This document shows, in pieces, positions 1 through 6,826 of a DNA stretch of 9,699 bases. This stretch comes from a bacterium (GTDB lineage: Bacteria > Actinomycetota > Acidimicrobiia > Acidimicrobiales > CATQHL01): positions 1 to 9,699 of the forward strand of contig JAPPKQ010000035.1 in assembly GCA_028819945.1 (NCBI GenBank), in the 5' to 3' direction. Made by a program: the position numbers and the translations under genes. The first letter of the stretch is position 1. Each line of letters starts with the position of its first letter. A model generated the notes under the pieces. That model had not been told where the DNA came from. It saw only the letters and a program-made list of their open reading frames with translations, and searched no databases.

Positions 1-987
1 AACCGCCTACCGGTTGTCCCGACGTTCCGCCGCCAGGACTACATCGGCAACGACTCGCCCAGCTACGTGGGTTACGCCGGCGTCGGCACCACGCCGGCGC
101 TCGCCGACCGGATTCGCCAGGCGGATCTGATCGTGGCGATAGGGACCCGGCTCGGCGACACCGCCACCGGTGGCTACACCCTGCTGGAACCGCCGGTCCC
201 CCGCCAGACGCTCGTGCACATCCACCCCGATCCGGCCGAGCTGGGGAGCGTCTACCGACCGCATCTGGCCATCTGTGCCGGCGCCCCCGAGACGGTCGCA
301 GCACTCGCGGACCTCCACGGCCTGGAGGAGCCGCCGTGGCAGGACTGGGCGGCGGCGGCCCGCACCGAGTACGAGGAGTCGCTGCGCCGCCGGCCGGCTC
401 CCGGCCCGGTGGACTTCGGCGAGGTGATCGGCTGGCTGGACGGCCGGCTGCCGCCCGAGGCGATCCTCACCAACGGGGCCGGCAACTTCTCGCTGTGGCC
501 ACAGCGCTACTACAGGTTCAAGCAGTACGGCACGCAGTTGGGTTCCCAGAGCGGCGCCATGGGCTACGCCGTCCCCGCCGCCGTGGCCGCCAAGCTGCAC
601 GCCCCCGAGGCCCCGGTGGCGGCCTTCTGCGGCGACGGCGACTTCCTCATGACAGCCCAGGAGCTGGCCACGTCGGTGCAGTACGGGGCGCCGATCATCG
701 TCGTGGTGATGAACAACGGCATGCTCGCCACGATCCGGATGCACCAGGAGCGCACCTACCCCGACCGGCCCAGCGCCTCGGACCTCCTCAACCCCGACTT
801 CGCCGCCTACGCCCGGGCGTTCGGCGGCTTCGGCGCCATCATCGAACGCACGGAACAGTTCCCCGAGGCCTTCGAGCAGGCGCTGGCCTCCGGCGTACCT
901 GCAGTGCTGGAGCTACGGGTAGACCCCGAGGCAATGCTCCCGCACGCCACCCTCAGCGAGATCCGCCGGGCGGCCCAGGCGTCCTAG
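1..987 (+). CDS. Thiamine-diphosphate-dependent enzyme, acetolactate synthase/decarboxylase-like (5' end missing)
   Basis: The reading frame is open from base 1, so the start lies to the left; 328 residues are visible and the stop is TAG at 985-987. Residues 1-100 look like the central domain of ThDP enzymes, and 150-310 are the C-terminal cofactor-binding domain. There the diphosphate/Mg2+ motif begins at GDGDF (211-215) and closes with NNG (238-240), the usual GDG-about 25-NN spacing. NGAGNFS (158-164) and QSGAMG (183-188) are also typical of this fold. Family members decarboxylate 2-oxo acids or ligate the resulting acyl unit; they are cytosolic dimers or tetramers. The N-terminal domain with the catalytic Glu is outside the window, so the substrate cannot be told and I do not call it ilvB. 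The nearest resemblance is to poorly characterised actinobacterial and proteobacterial carboligase/decarboxylase-like proteins. The next gene follows 55 bases later on the same strand. Confidence 0.9.
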   Translation, partial: NRLPVVPTFRRQDYIGNDSPSYVGYAGVGTTPALADRIRQADLIVAIGTRLGDTATGGYTLLEPPVPRQTLVHIHPDPAELGSVYRPHLAICAGAPETVAALADLHGLEEPPWQDWAAAARTEYEESLRRRPAPGPVDFGEVIGWLDGRLPPEAILTNGAGNFSLWPQRYYRFKQYGTQLGSQSGAMGYAVPAAVAAKLHAPEAPVAAFCGDGDFLMTAQELATSVQYGAPIIVVVMNNGMLATIRMHQERTYPDRPSASDLLNPDFAAYARAFGGFGAIIERTEQFPEAFEQALASGVPAVLELRVDPEAMLPHATLSEIRRAAQAS

Positions 988-1026
988 CGCGGCGCCGGGC
1001 CTGCGACCGCCGTGGGTGGCCGCGGG

Positions 1027-1032
1027 TACCCT
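1027..1032 (+). promoter_or_regulatory. Candidate -10 box for the Nudix gene
   Basis: TACCCT lies 10 bases before the ATG at 1043 and would give a transcript with only about 4 untranslated bases. There is no Shine-Dalgarno before this ATG, which fits near-leaderless expression. No convincing -35 was seen. It is the weakest of the five boxes described in this window. Confidence 0.4.
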
Positions 1033-1042
1033 CGTGGTCTCT

Positions 1043-1804
1043 ATGGCTTCTCCCAGCCGCCGCGGCGCGCACTACGAGCGGTGGCTGGCGGACTATGCCC
1101 GGCGCAGTTCCTCGGCACCGGTGCCGGCGGCGACGGCGGTGCTGTTGCGCCAGTCGCCGGGCGGGCTCCAGGTTCTGCTGCTGCGGCGCAACCCCGCCAT
1201 GCCGGTCATGGGCGGGGTGTGGGCCTTTCCCGGCGGCCGCGTGGACCCCGAGGACCGGTCCGCGGCGGACAATCCCGACGACCGCTACGAGGTGGCGCGC
1301 CTCACCGCGGTCCGGGAGACCGAGGAGGAGGCGGGCCTGCGGTTGGACCCGGGCGCACTCGTACGCTTCTCCCACTGGACGCCCCCGCCGGACTTCGACC
1401 ACCAACTCGCCACCTGGTTCTTCCTCGCGGCGGCCCCGCCGGAGGCCGTGCAAGTAGACGGGCGCGAGATGTCCGAACACCTCTGGCTGACGCCGGCCGA
1501 GGCGATTCGCCGCCACACCGAAGCCGGCGGCACGTGGTTCCTGCCGCCCACCTACGTGACCGTGCACGAACTCCAGGGCTTCGCAACAGTCGGCGACGCC
1601 CTAGCGGCGGCTCAGCGGCGCGAGCCGATGTTCTACGACACTCGCCTGCTCACCACCGCCGACGGGGAGGGGGTGGCGCTCTTCGCAGGCGACGCCGGCT
1701 ACGACACCGCCGACCCCGACGTCCCCGGACCCCGCCACCGGCTGTGGGCGACCGAGGGCCGGCCTTGGCGCCTGGAACGCAGCGGCGACAGCGGGCTCAC
1801 CTAA
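1043..1804 (+). CDS. Nudix hydrolase with an insertion in the Nudix box
   Basis: The predicted protein has 253 residues. Nudix enzymes cleave nucleoside diphosphates linked to another group, using divalent cations held by the Nudix box. Here the box opens at GGR (64-66) and closes with RETEEEAGL (91-99), which matches the REUxEExGU end exactly. The glycine-to-arginine distance is 26-27 residues instead of 14, so about 12 residues are inserted. Such enlarged boxes occur in the NUDT19/CoA-diphosphatase-like branch, and the 253-residue length also suits that branch better than the short MutT type. The substrate is therefore possibly CoA or an acyl-CoA, by inference only. An in-frame GTG at 1016 would add nine residues; I prefer ATG 1043 because a TACCCT box sits just upstream and the added residues do not look conserved. 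The TAA stop at 1802-1804 forms part of the next gene's promoter. Confidence 0.88.
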   Translation: MASPSRRGAHYERWLADYARRSSSAPVPAATAVLLRQSPGGLQVLLLRRNPAMPVMGGVWAFPGGRVDPEDRSAADNPDDRYEVARLTAVRETEEEAGLRLDPGALVRFSHWTPPPDFDHQLATWFFLAAAPPEAVQVDGREMSEHLWLTPAEAIRRHTEAGGTWFLPPTYVTVHELQGFATVGDALAAAQRREPMFYDTRLLTTADGEGVALFAGDAGYDTADPDVPGPRHRLWATEGRPWRLERSGDSGLT

Positions 1805-1807
1805 CAT
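1802..1807 (+). promoter_or_regulatory. -10 box of the P-type ATPase gene, overlapping the Nudix stop codon
   Basis: TAACAT begins on the TAA stop of the Nudix gene and ends 7 bases before ATG 1815. That spacing places the transcription start on or next to the A of the ATG, so the mRNA would be leaderless. There is no Shine-Dalgarno in the ten-base gap between the two genes. No clear -35 hexamer was seen, which is common in high-GC actinobacteria. Confidence 0.6.
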
Positions 1808-1814
1808 CCCGGCC

Positions 1815-4250
1815 ATGAGCGCAACGGCGGCGGACCTCGCCGGCCTGACCGCCGACGAGGTGGCGCAGCGTGTCGCCGACGGGCGTGTCAACGACGTACC
1901 CGACGCTCCGGTGCGCACCCTGGGCGAGATCATCCGGGCGAACGTCTTCACGCCCGTCAACGCCATCCTGCTCAGCCTGCTGGTGCTGATCCTGGTGGCC
2001 GGCGCGCCCGGTGACGCCCTGTTCGTCGGCGTGGTGGTGTCCAACAGCATCATCGGCATCGTGCAGGAGCTGCGGGCACGGGCCGAACTGCGGCGCCTCG
2101 CAGTGCTCTCCGAACCGCAGGCCCGCGTGCGACGCGACGGCGAGAGCAGCGAGATCGACGTGGGCGGCGTGGTGGCCGACGACCTGCTGGAACTGGCCTC
2201 GGGTGACCAGGTGGTGGTGGACGGAACGGTGCTCGCCGCGGTGGGGCTCGAGGTGGACGAGTCGCTCCTGACCGGCGAGTCCGACGCCATCGGCAAGGAA
2301 CCGGGGGCCCGGGTGATGTCCGGCAGCTTCGTGGCCGCCGGCAGCGGGGTCTACCGGGCCGAGGGCATCGGCGCCGCCTCCTACGCCGCCGCGCTGAGCG
2401 AGGAGGCCCGCCGCTTCACCCTCGTGGACTCCGAGTTGCGGCGCGGGGTGAACCGGATCCTGCGGGTGCTGGTGTGGCTGATACCGCCGGCGAGCGCCCT
2501 GCTGCTGTGGCGGCTGCTGGGTGCCGAGGACCTCTGGCAGGAGGCTCTGCGCGGGACTGTGGGAGCCGCCGTGGCGATGGTGCCCGACGGGCTGGTGCTG
2601 CTCACGTCGCTGGCGTTCGTGGCCGGCGTGATCGCCCTGGCCCGGCGTCGGGCGCTGGCCAAGGAGTTGGCGGCGGTGGAGCTGCTGGCCCGCGTGGACA
2701 CCCTCTGCCTGGACAAGACGGGCACGATCACCACCGGGGAGATCTCCTTCGAGTCTCTGGAGCCGATGGGCGGTTGGGACGGGGTATCGGCGACCGCTGC
2801 CCTGGGGGCGATGGCGACCTCCGACCCCAGCCCCAACGCAACCACCGCCGCGATCGCATCCGCTTGCCCGCCTCCCGACGGCTGGCACGTCTTGGCGGTG
2901 AAACCCTTCTCCTCGGCCCGCAAGTGGGCGTCGGCGGAGTTCGCCGACCGGGGACTCTTCTATTTCGGGGCGCCCGACATCCTGCTCGTGCCCTCCGACG
3001 GCGAGGCGCGCACCCGGGTGGAGCACTGGGCCACCGCCGGCCGCCGGGTCCTGCTTCTCAGCCGGGCGGAGAACGGGGCCGGCGGCAACGGTCTGGCGTC
3101 CGACCGCCACGCTGTGGCCGTCGTGGTGCTGGGTGACACGATCCGCCACGACGCGCCCGAGATCCTGGCCTATTTCCAGGACCAGGGCGTGGACCTCAAG
3201 GTCATCTCCGGAGACAACGCGGCCACCGTCTCAGCGGTCGCCCAGCGGGCCGGGGTGCCCGGCGCGGAGGCCTACGTGGACGCCCGCGAGTTGCCGACCG
3301 AGGCGGCCGAGCTCGGTGCCGCCATGGAGCGCAACGCCGTGTTCGGCCGGGTCACGCCGCACCAGAAGCGCGCCATGGTGGGCGCGCTGCAGGCCGGAGG
3401 CCGGACCGTGGCCATGACCGGGGACGGCGTCAACGACGTGCTGGCGCTCAAGGACTCCGACATGGGGATCGCCATGGGCTCGGGCAGCGCCGCCAGCCGG
3501 GCCGTCGCCGAGCTGGTGGTGCTGGACGACTCCTTCGCCACGCTGCCCCGGGTGGTGGACGAGGGCCGCAAGGTCATCAACAACGTGGAGCGGGTCTCGA
3601 ACCTGTTCATCGCCAAGGCCGCCTATGCGCTGCTGATCACGGCCGCCATCGGGATCATGGGCGTGTCGTTCCCGTTCCTGCCCCGGCACCTCACACTGAT
3701 CGGCACGTTCAGCATCGGCGTCCCGGGCATCTTCCTGGCGCTGGCATCCAGCACCGAGTTGGTGCGGCCCGGCTTCCTGCAGCGGGTGCTGCGCTTCTCG
3801 ATACCGGCGGGAGCGGTGGCGGCGGCCTGCACGCTGGTTGTCTACGAGGTGGCGCGCCGGGCATCGGAGGTCGCGCTGATCGAGGCCCGCACCGTGGCCA
3901 CGATCACGCTGCTGGGCCTGGGCCTCGTCATCCTCGTGGTCACCAGCCGCCCCCTGCGGCCCTGGAAGATCGTTCTGGCCGGGGTGATGGGACTGCTGTA
4001 CGTCGTGGTGATGCTCGCCGGCGGGTTGCGCGACTACTTCGAGTTGGACATGCCGCCGGCCTGGCTGTGGGGCCCGGTGTGCGCCGCGATCGCCGTCGGG
4101 GGCGCGGCCATCGTCGCCCTGCCCCGCTTCGTGCACAAGCCCCGCTGGTTCCGGTACCGCCGATCGGCCAGCACCGGCCTCGATCCCGAGTTGGTCGGCT
4201 CCGAACCCTCGGACCCGCCGGCAGCCTCGGGGACCGGCCATCACGCCTGA
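1815..4250 (+). CDS. ctpE: Cation-translocating P-type ATPase, CtpE-like (probable Ca2+ transporter)
   Basis: This 811-residue inner-membrane pump has the full P-type ATPase core: actuator motif TGES (153-156), phosphorylation site DKTGT (Asp300), P-domain LKVISGDN (461-468) and TGDGVND (535-541). The nucleotide domain is short (about 310-440). No CxxC or other N-terminal metal-binding domain is present, which argues against a copper or zinc pump. The order and wording of many segments match what I recall of mycobacterial CtpE, a pump linked to calcium uptake: the N-terminal 'LTADEVAQRVADG', 'RANVFTPVNAIL', 'FTLVDSELRRGVNRIL' and the M5-M6 region. Membrane segments are visible near 50-65, 68-82, 215-235, 245-275 and in six stretches from about 598 to 772. 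The M4 motif reads VPDGLV (256-261), where Ca2+ pumps usually carry Glu, so ion specificity is uncertain. The tail after 772 is cytosolic, basic, then disordered. The gamma-glutamyltransferase gene follows after 16 bases. Confidence 0.9.
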   Translation: MSATAADLAGLTADEVAQRVADGRVNDVPDAPVRTLGEIIRANVFTPVNAILLSLLVLILVAGAPGDALFVGVVVSNSIIGIVQELRARAELRRLAVLSEPQARVRRDGESSEIDVGGVVADDLLELASGDQVVVDGTVLAAVGLEVDESLLTGESDAIGKEPGARVMSGSFVAAGSGVYRAEGIGAASYAAALSEEARRFTLVDSELRRGVNRILRVLVWLIPPASALLLWRLLGAEDLWQEALRGTVGAAVAMVPDGLVLLTSLAFVAGVIALARRRALAKELAAVELLARVDTLCLDKTGTITTGEISFESLEPMGGWDGVSATAALGAMATSDPSPNATTAAIASACPPPDGWHVLAVKPFSSARKWASAEFADRGLFYFGAPDILLVPSDGEARTRVEHWATAGRRVLLLSRAENGAGGNGLASDRHAVAVVVLGDTIRHDAPEILAYFQDQGVDLKVISGDNAATVSAVAQRAGVPGAEAYVDARELPTEAAELGAAMERNAVFGRVTPHQKRAMVGALQAGGRTVAMTGDGVNDVLALKDSDMGIAMGSGSAASRAVAELVVLDDSFATLPRVVDEGRKVINNVERVSNLFIAKAAYALLITAAIGIMGVSFPFLPRHLTLIGTFSIGVPGIFLALASSTELVRPGFLQRVLRFSIPAGAVAAACTLVVYEVARRASEVALIEARTVATITLLGLGLVILVVTSRPLRPWKIVLAGVMGLLYVVVMLAGGLRDYFELDMPPAWLWGPVCAAIAVGGAAIVALPRFVHKPRWFRYRRSASTGLDPELVGSEPSDPPAASGTGHHA

Positions 4251-4255
4251 ATTCC

Positions 4256-4261
4256 GGGAGG
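4256..4261 (+). promoter_or_regulatory. Shine-Dalgarno of the gamma-glutamyltransferase gene
   Basis: GGGAGG lies 5 bases before the GTG at 4267 and fixes this start. It contrasts with the neighbouring genes that lack a ribosome binding site, and it implies translation from a message shared with the ATPase. Confidence 0.75.
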
Positions 4262-4266
4262 TCACC

Positions 4267-5829
4267 GTGCAGCACCCCGTTCCCGCGGCCACCGGCTCTG
4301 CCGGCATGGTCTGCTCCATCGACCGGCGCGCCAGCGAGGCCGGAATCGGGATGCTCGCCGGCGGCGGCAACGCCGTGGACGCGGCGGTTGCCACCGCCGC
4401 GGTTCTCGCCGTGGTGGCACCGAACACCTGCGGCATGGGCGGCGACATGTTCGCCCTGGTCGGCGTGGGCGAGGGTGCTCCGCTGTGCCTGAACGCCTCG
4501 GGTCGGGCACCCTCTGGGGCCTCCGCCGAGCGGCTGCGCGTCGAGGGGCACCGGGCGATGCCCCGCCTGCGCCATCCTGCCGCGGTCACCGTGCCGGGAT
4601 GCGTGGACGGCTGGCTGGCGCTGCACGCCCGACTCGGCGTGATGAACCTGCCCGAGGTGCTCGGGGCGGCGCACGCCTACGCGGCGGACGGGTTCACCGC
4701 CTCTGGCGAATTGGCCGCCGCGGCGGGCGACGTGGCCGGCTCCGACGGCAACACCGACATCCCCGGCGACCTGCAAGCCGGCGACACCGTGCGGAGACCG
4801 GGCTCGGCGCGGGCGCTGGAGGCGATCGCCACCGGCGGTCGGGACGCCTTCTACGGCGGCGAGTTCGGCGACGGCCTGCTGGCGCTGGCCGATGGGCTGT
4901 TCCGCCCGGAGGACCTGGCCACCCCGCAGGCGGACTGGGTGGAGCCGGCAGGCGTCGAGGCCTGGGGTCACCGGATCTGGACCGTCCCGCCGAACTCGCA
5001 GGGCTACCTGATCCTCGCAGCGGCCGCTCTCGCTCAGGGGCTGGACCTGCCCACCGATCCCGGCGACGCGGACTGGGCGCACTGGCTGATCGAGGCGGCC
5101 CGGGCCGTCGGGTCGTTCCGCCCCGGCGAGCTGTCCGACACCGCGGATGTGGCCGCGTTGCTGGATCCGGCGCGGCTCGACGGCCTGCGCCGGCGCGTCC
5201 TGGCCGGGGACACGCCGGTCACCCCGCCGGCCGGCGGCGGCGACACGACCTACCTGTGCGCAGCCGACGACCGGCTCAGCGTCTCGCTCATCCAGTCCAA
5301 CGCCATGGGCTTCGGCTCGCTGCTGGTCTCGGGCAGGACCGGCATCTTCCTGCACAACCGGGGGCTGGGCTTCAGCCTCGACCCGGCGCACCCGGCGTGT
5401 TACGCCCCCGGCCGCCGGCCGCCGCACACGCTCAGCCCGGCCCTCGTCACCACCCTGGACGGGAGGAACCGGGCGGTGTTGGGCACGATGGGAGGTGACG
5501 CCCAACCGCAGGTGGTGCTGCAGATGCTGGCCCGGCTGCTGCACTGCGGCCAGTCCCCGGCCGAGATCCTGGGCGCCGGTCGCTGGGTGCTGCTGGGGCC
5601 GGACGCCTTCGCAACCTGGACGCCGGGGTGGCTACCACCGGTGGCGCTGGAACCCCACGCGCCGGCAGCCTGGGCGGGCGGGCTGGCGGAGCGGCGCCAC
5701 AACGTCGCCGGCCTCGACGAGAACCCGAAGCTCACCGGCCACGCCCACCTCATCGAGGTGAGGCCCGACGGAACGCTCTCGGGTGCCGCCGAGCCTCGAA
5801 CAGCACTCGCCGCCGCCATCGGGGTCTGA
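4267..5829 (+). CDS. Gamma-glutamyltransferase-family Ntn-hydrolase
   Basis: The 520-residue product belongs to the family that cleaves gamma-glutamyl compounds such as glutathione, or acylates and deacylates related amides. It is made as a precursor that cuts itself before a threonine. The N-terminal half shows AGGGNAVDAAVAT (31-43) and the GMGGD loop (56-60). The likely nucleophile is Thr328 in GDTTYLCAAD, giving chains of about 327 and 193 residues. The oxyanion-type glycines are in GTMGGDAQPQ (406-415), and GRAP (79-82) carries the arginine expected to bind the substrate carboxylate. The residue after Thr328 is Tyr rather than the His of classical GGTs, and GTMGGD replaces the usual GTPGG; both point to the YwrD/acylase-like branch rather than true glutathione-degrading GGT. 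No signal peptide is visible, so it is probably cytosolic, unlike secreted GGTs. The start is GTG, set by GGGAGG. It is probably cotranscribed with the ATPase. Confidence 0.9.
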   Translation: MQHPVPAATGSAGMVCSIDRRASEAGIGMLAGGGNAVDAAVATAAVLAVVAPNTCGMGGDMFALVGVGEGAPLCLNASGRAPSGASAERLRVEGHRAMPRLRHPAAVTVPGCVDGWLALHARLGVMNLPEVLGAAHAYAADGFTASGELAAAAGDVAGSDGNTDIPGDLQAGDTVRRPGSARALEAIATGGRDAFYGGEFGDGLLALADGLFRPEDLATPQADWVEPAGVEAWGHRIWTVPPNSQGYLILAAAALAQGLDLPTDPGDADWAHWLIEAARAVGSFRPGELSDTADVAALLDPARLDGLRRRVLAGDTPVTPPAGGGDTTYLCAADDRLSVSLIQSNAMGFGSLLVSGRTGIFLHNRGLGFSLDPAHPACYAPGRRPPHTLSPALVTTLDGRNRAVLGTMGGDAQPQVVLQMLARLLHCGQSPAEILGAGRWVLLGPDAFATWTPGWLPPVALEPHAPAAWAGGLAERRHNVAGLDENPKLTGHAHLIEVRPDGTLSGAAEPRTALAAAIGV

Positions 5830-5843
5830 CCGGCGCGTGCCGG
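5830..5843 (+). other. Small GC hairpin directly after the gamma-glutamyltransferase stop
   Basis: CCGGC (5830-5834) pairs with GCCGG (5839-5843) around a 4-base loop. No T run follows, so it is not a canonical intrinsic terminator; it could mark a 3' end or be chance in GC-rich DNA. Confidence 0.3.
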
Positions 5844-5893
5844 CGGCAGGGTGCTGCGGGGCTCCACGGACCCGTCGGCGGCACCGTGGGTCG

Positions 5894-5899
5894 TAGCAT
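5894..5899 (+). promoter_or_regulatory. -10 box of the EamA transporter gene (leaderless type)
   Basis: TAGCAT ends 6 bases before ATG 5906, which places the transcription start at the A of the start codon. No Shine-Dalgarno is present. The eight bases TAGCATCG recur exactly at 9020-9027 before the dehydratase gene. No clear -35 was seen; a 6-bp inverted repeat (5864-5869 with 5884-5889) covers the region where it would be. Confidence 0.6.
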
Positions 5900-5905
5900 C
5901 GGCTG

Positions 5906-6766
5906 ATGCGGCGTATCAACCTCACGAGGGTTCCCCCCGAGCCGCTGTTCATTCTCGGCTCGACGTCGCAGTTCGTCGGCCAGGCGGTCGCGGTGGACCT
6001 GTTCGACGAGTTGACGCCGGGCGGCGTGGCGCTGCTGCGCGTCCTCGGGGCGGCGCTCATGATCGTGGCCCTGCGGCGCTCCTGGCAGCGGCGCTGGACG
6101 GCGATCGAGCTGCGCTGGGCCTCGGTCTTCGGCATCGTGCTCGCCGCCATGAACCTGTCGATCTACTACTCCGTCGAGCTGGTGCCGCTCGGCAACGCCG
6201 TCTCCATCGAGTTCCTGGGCCCGGTGGCCGTCGCCGCGTTCGGCACGCGCACGCTGCGCTCGGCCGCGGCGTTGTCGCTGGCGGTGGCGGGGGTCGTGGT
6301 CCTGGCGGGAGTGGAGACCGGCGGCACGCTGCGCGGCGTGTGGTTCGCCCTGCTGGCGGGCTCGTTCTGGGCGGGCTACATCGTGCTCGGCCACCGGTTG
6401 GCCCGGGGCGCGGCGTGGGTGGACGGACTCGGGGTCGGAATGTTCGTCGGTGCCCTCGTCATCAGCCCGTTCGGCATCCCCCACGTGCCGACCGCATTCC
6501 GCCAACCGGCCCTCCTGGGTCTCGGGCTCCTCGTCGCGCTGCTCTCGAACGTGGTCCCCTACGGCCTGGACCAGTGGGTGATGCGGCGCATCGACCGGAA
6601 CCGCTTCGCCCTGCTGCAGGCCCTGGCGCCCGTTACCGCGGCGGTCGTGGGGTTCGTCATGCTGTCCCAGGAGCCGAGCGCCCGCGAGATGATCGGCATC
6701 GGCCTGGTCATCGTGGCCATCCTGCTCAGCCGCTCCACCGACCGGACCGTCGCCGCCCCCGGCTAG
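5906..6766 (+). CDS. EamA/DMT-family transporter, RhtA-like
   Basis: The 286-residue protein is almost wholly hydrophobic, with about ten membrane segments arranged as two EamA repeats (about 10-137 and 145-275). PLGNAVSIEFLGPVAVA (94-110) and the SNVVPYGLD...LQALAPVTAAVVGF block (214-250) correspond to the conserved segments of RhtA, the E. coli threonine/homoserine exporter. The family exports amino acids and other small metabolites. The substrate here is unknown; homoserine or threonine is only a family precedent. The start at ATG 5906 is supported by the TAGCAT box six bases upstream. The gene heads a probable unit with the enolase-superfamily gene 56 bases downstream, so a sugar-acid or intermediate exporter is conceivable, though nothing in the sequence proves this. 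Confidence 0.88.
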   Translation: MRRINLTRVPPEPLFILGSTSQFVGQAVAVDLFDELTPGGVALLRVLGAALMIVALRRSWQRRWTAIELRWASVFGIVLAAMNLSIYYSVELVPLGNAVSIEFLGPVAVAAFGTRTLRSAAALSLAVAGVVVLAGVETGGTLRGVWFALLAGSFWAGYIVLGHRLARGAAWVDGLGVGMFVGALVISPFGIPHVPTAFRQPALLGLGLLVALLSNVVPYGLDQWVMRRIDRNRFALLQALAPVTAAVVGFVMLSQEPSAREMIGIGLVIVAILLSRSTDRTVAAPG

Positions 6767-6770
6767 AACG

Positions 6771-6777
6771 AAGGGAG
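6771..6777 (+). promoter_or_regulatory. Shine-Dalgarno preceding the mini-ORF
   Basis: AAGGGAG lies 4 bases before the ATG at 6782. It is the best ribosome binding site in this intergenic region, and it serves the 14-codon mini-ORF rather than the enolase-superfamily start 41 bases further on. Confidence 0.6.
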
Positions 6778-6781
6778 CATC

Positions 6782-6826
6782 ATGAGGACAATCACCGGCG
6801 ACGCACGACCCTTCGAGGCGCCATGA
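6782..6826 (+). CDS. Fourteen-codon upstream ORF overlapping the enolase-superfamily start (ATGA)
   Basis: ATG 6782 opens a frame encoding MRTITGDARPFEAP and ends at TGA 6824-6826. That stop overlaps the ATG of the next gene (6823-6825) as ATGA. The ORF is preceded by AAGGGAG at good spacing, while the downstream ATG has only a weak GAGG (6815-6818). This arrangement is typical of translational coupling: ribosomes terminating on the short ORF could restart on the main gene. The first residues and the flanking bases resemble the start of the dehydratase gene at 9083 (MTTITG), so it could instead be a remnant of a related gene start. No function is assigned to the peptide itself, and no amino-acid bias suggesting attenuation is seen. 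Confidence 0.45.
   Translation: MRTITGDARPFEAP

Noticed and set aside
988..1024. Inverted repeat CGCGGC (988-993) with GCCGCG (1019-1024) after the ThDP-enzyme stop
   Set aside because: The 25-base spacer and pure GC half-sites are expected by chance at this composition, and no T run follows.
1016..1042. GTG 1016 as start of the Nudix gene
   Set aside because: It has no ribosome binding site, and the TACCCT box at 1027-1032 would lie inside the coding region. ATG 1043 is more consistent, though the GTG cannot be excluded.
3231..4589. Long minus-strand open frame (452 codons) across the end of the ATPase and the start of the gamma-glutamyltransferase gene
   Set aside because: It is a shadow of GC-rich coding DNA: the protein is low-complexity, rich in Arg, Gly, His and Gln, has no recognisable domain, and runs through two well-identified genes.
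3940..5544. Minus-strand open frame of 534 codons opposite the gamma-glutamyltransferase gene
   Set aside because: The composition is repetitive and unlike a folded protein, and the opposite strand carries a clear family with its catalytic residues.
5851..6822. In-frame upstream extension of the enolase-superfamily ORF (start at 5851)
   Set aside because: The extension is the out-of-frame reading of the EamA gene, rich in Arg, Gly and Pro, and adds no domain. The family N-terminus begins at ATG 6823.
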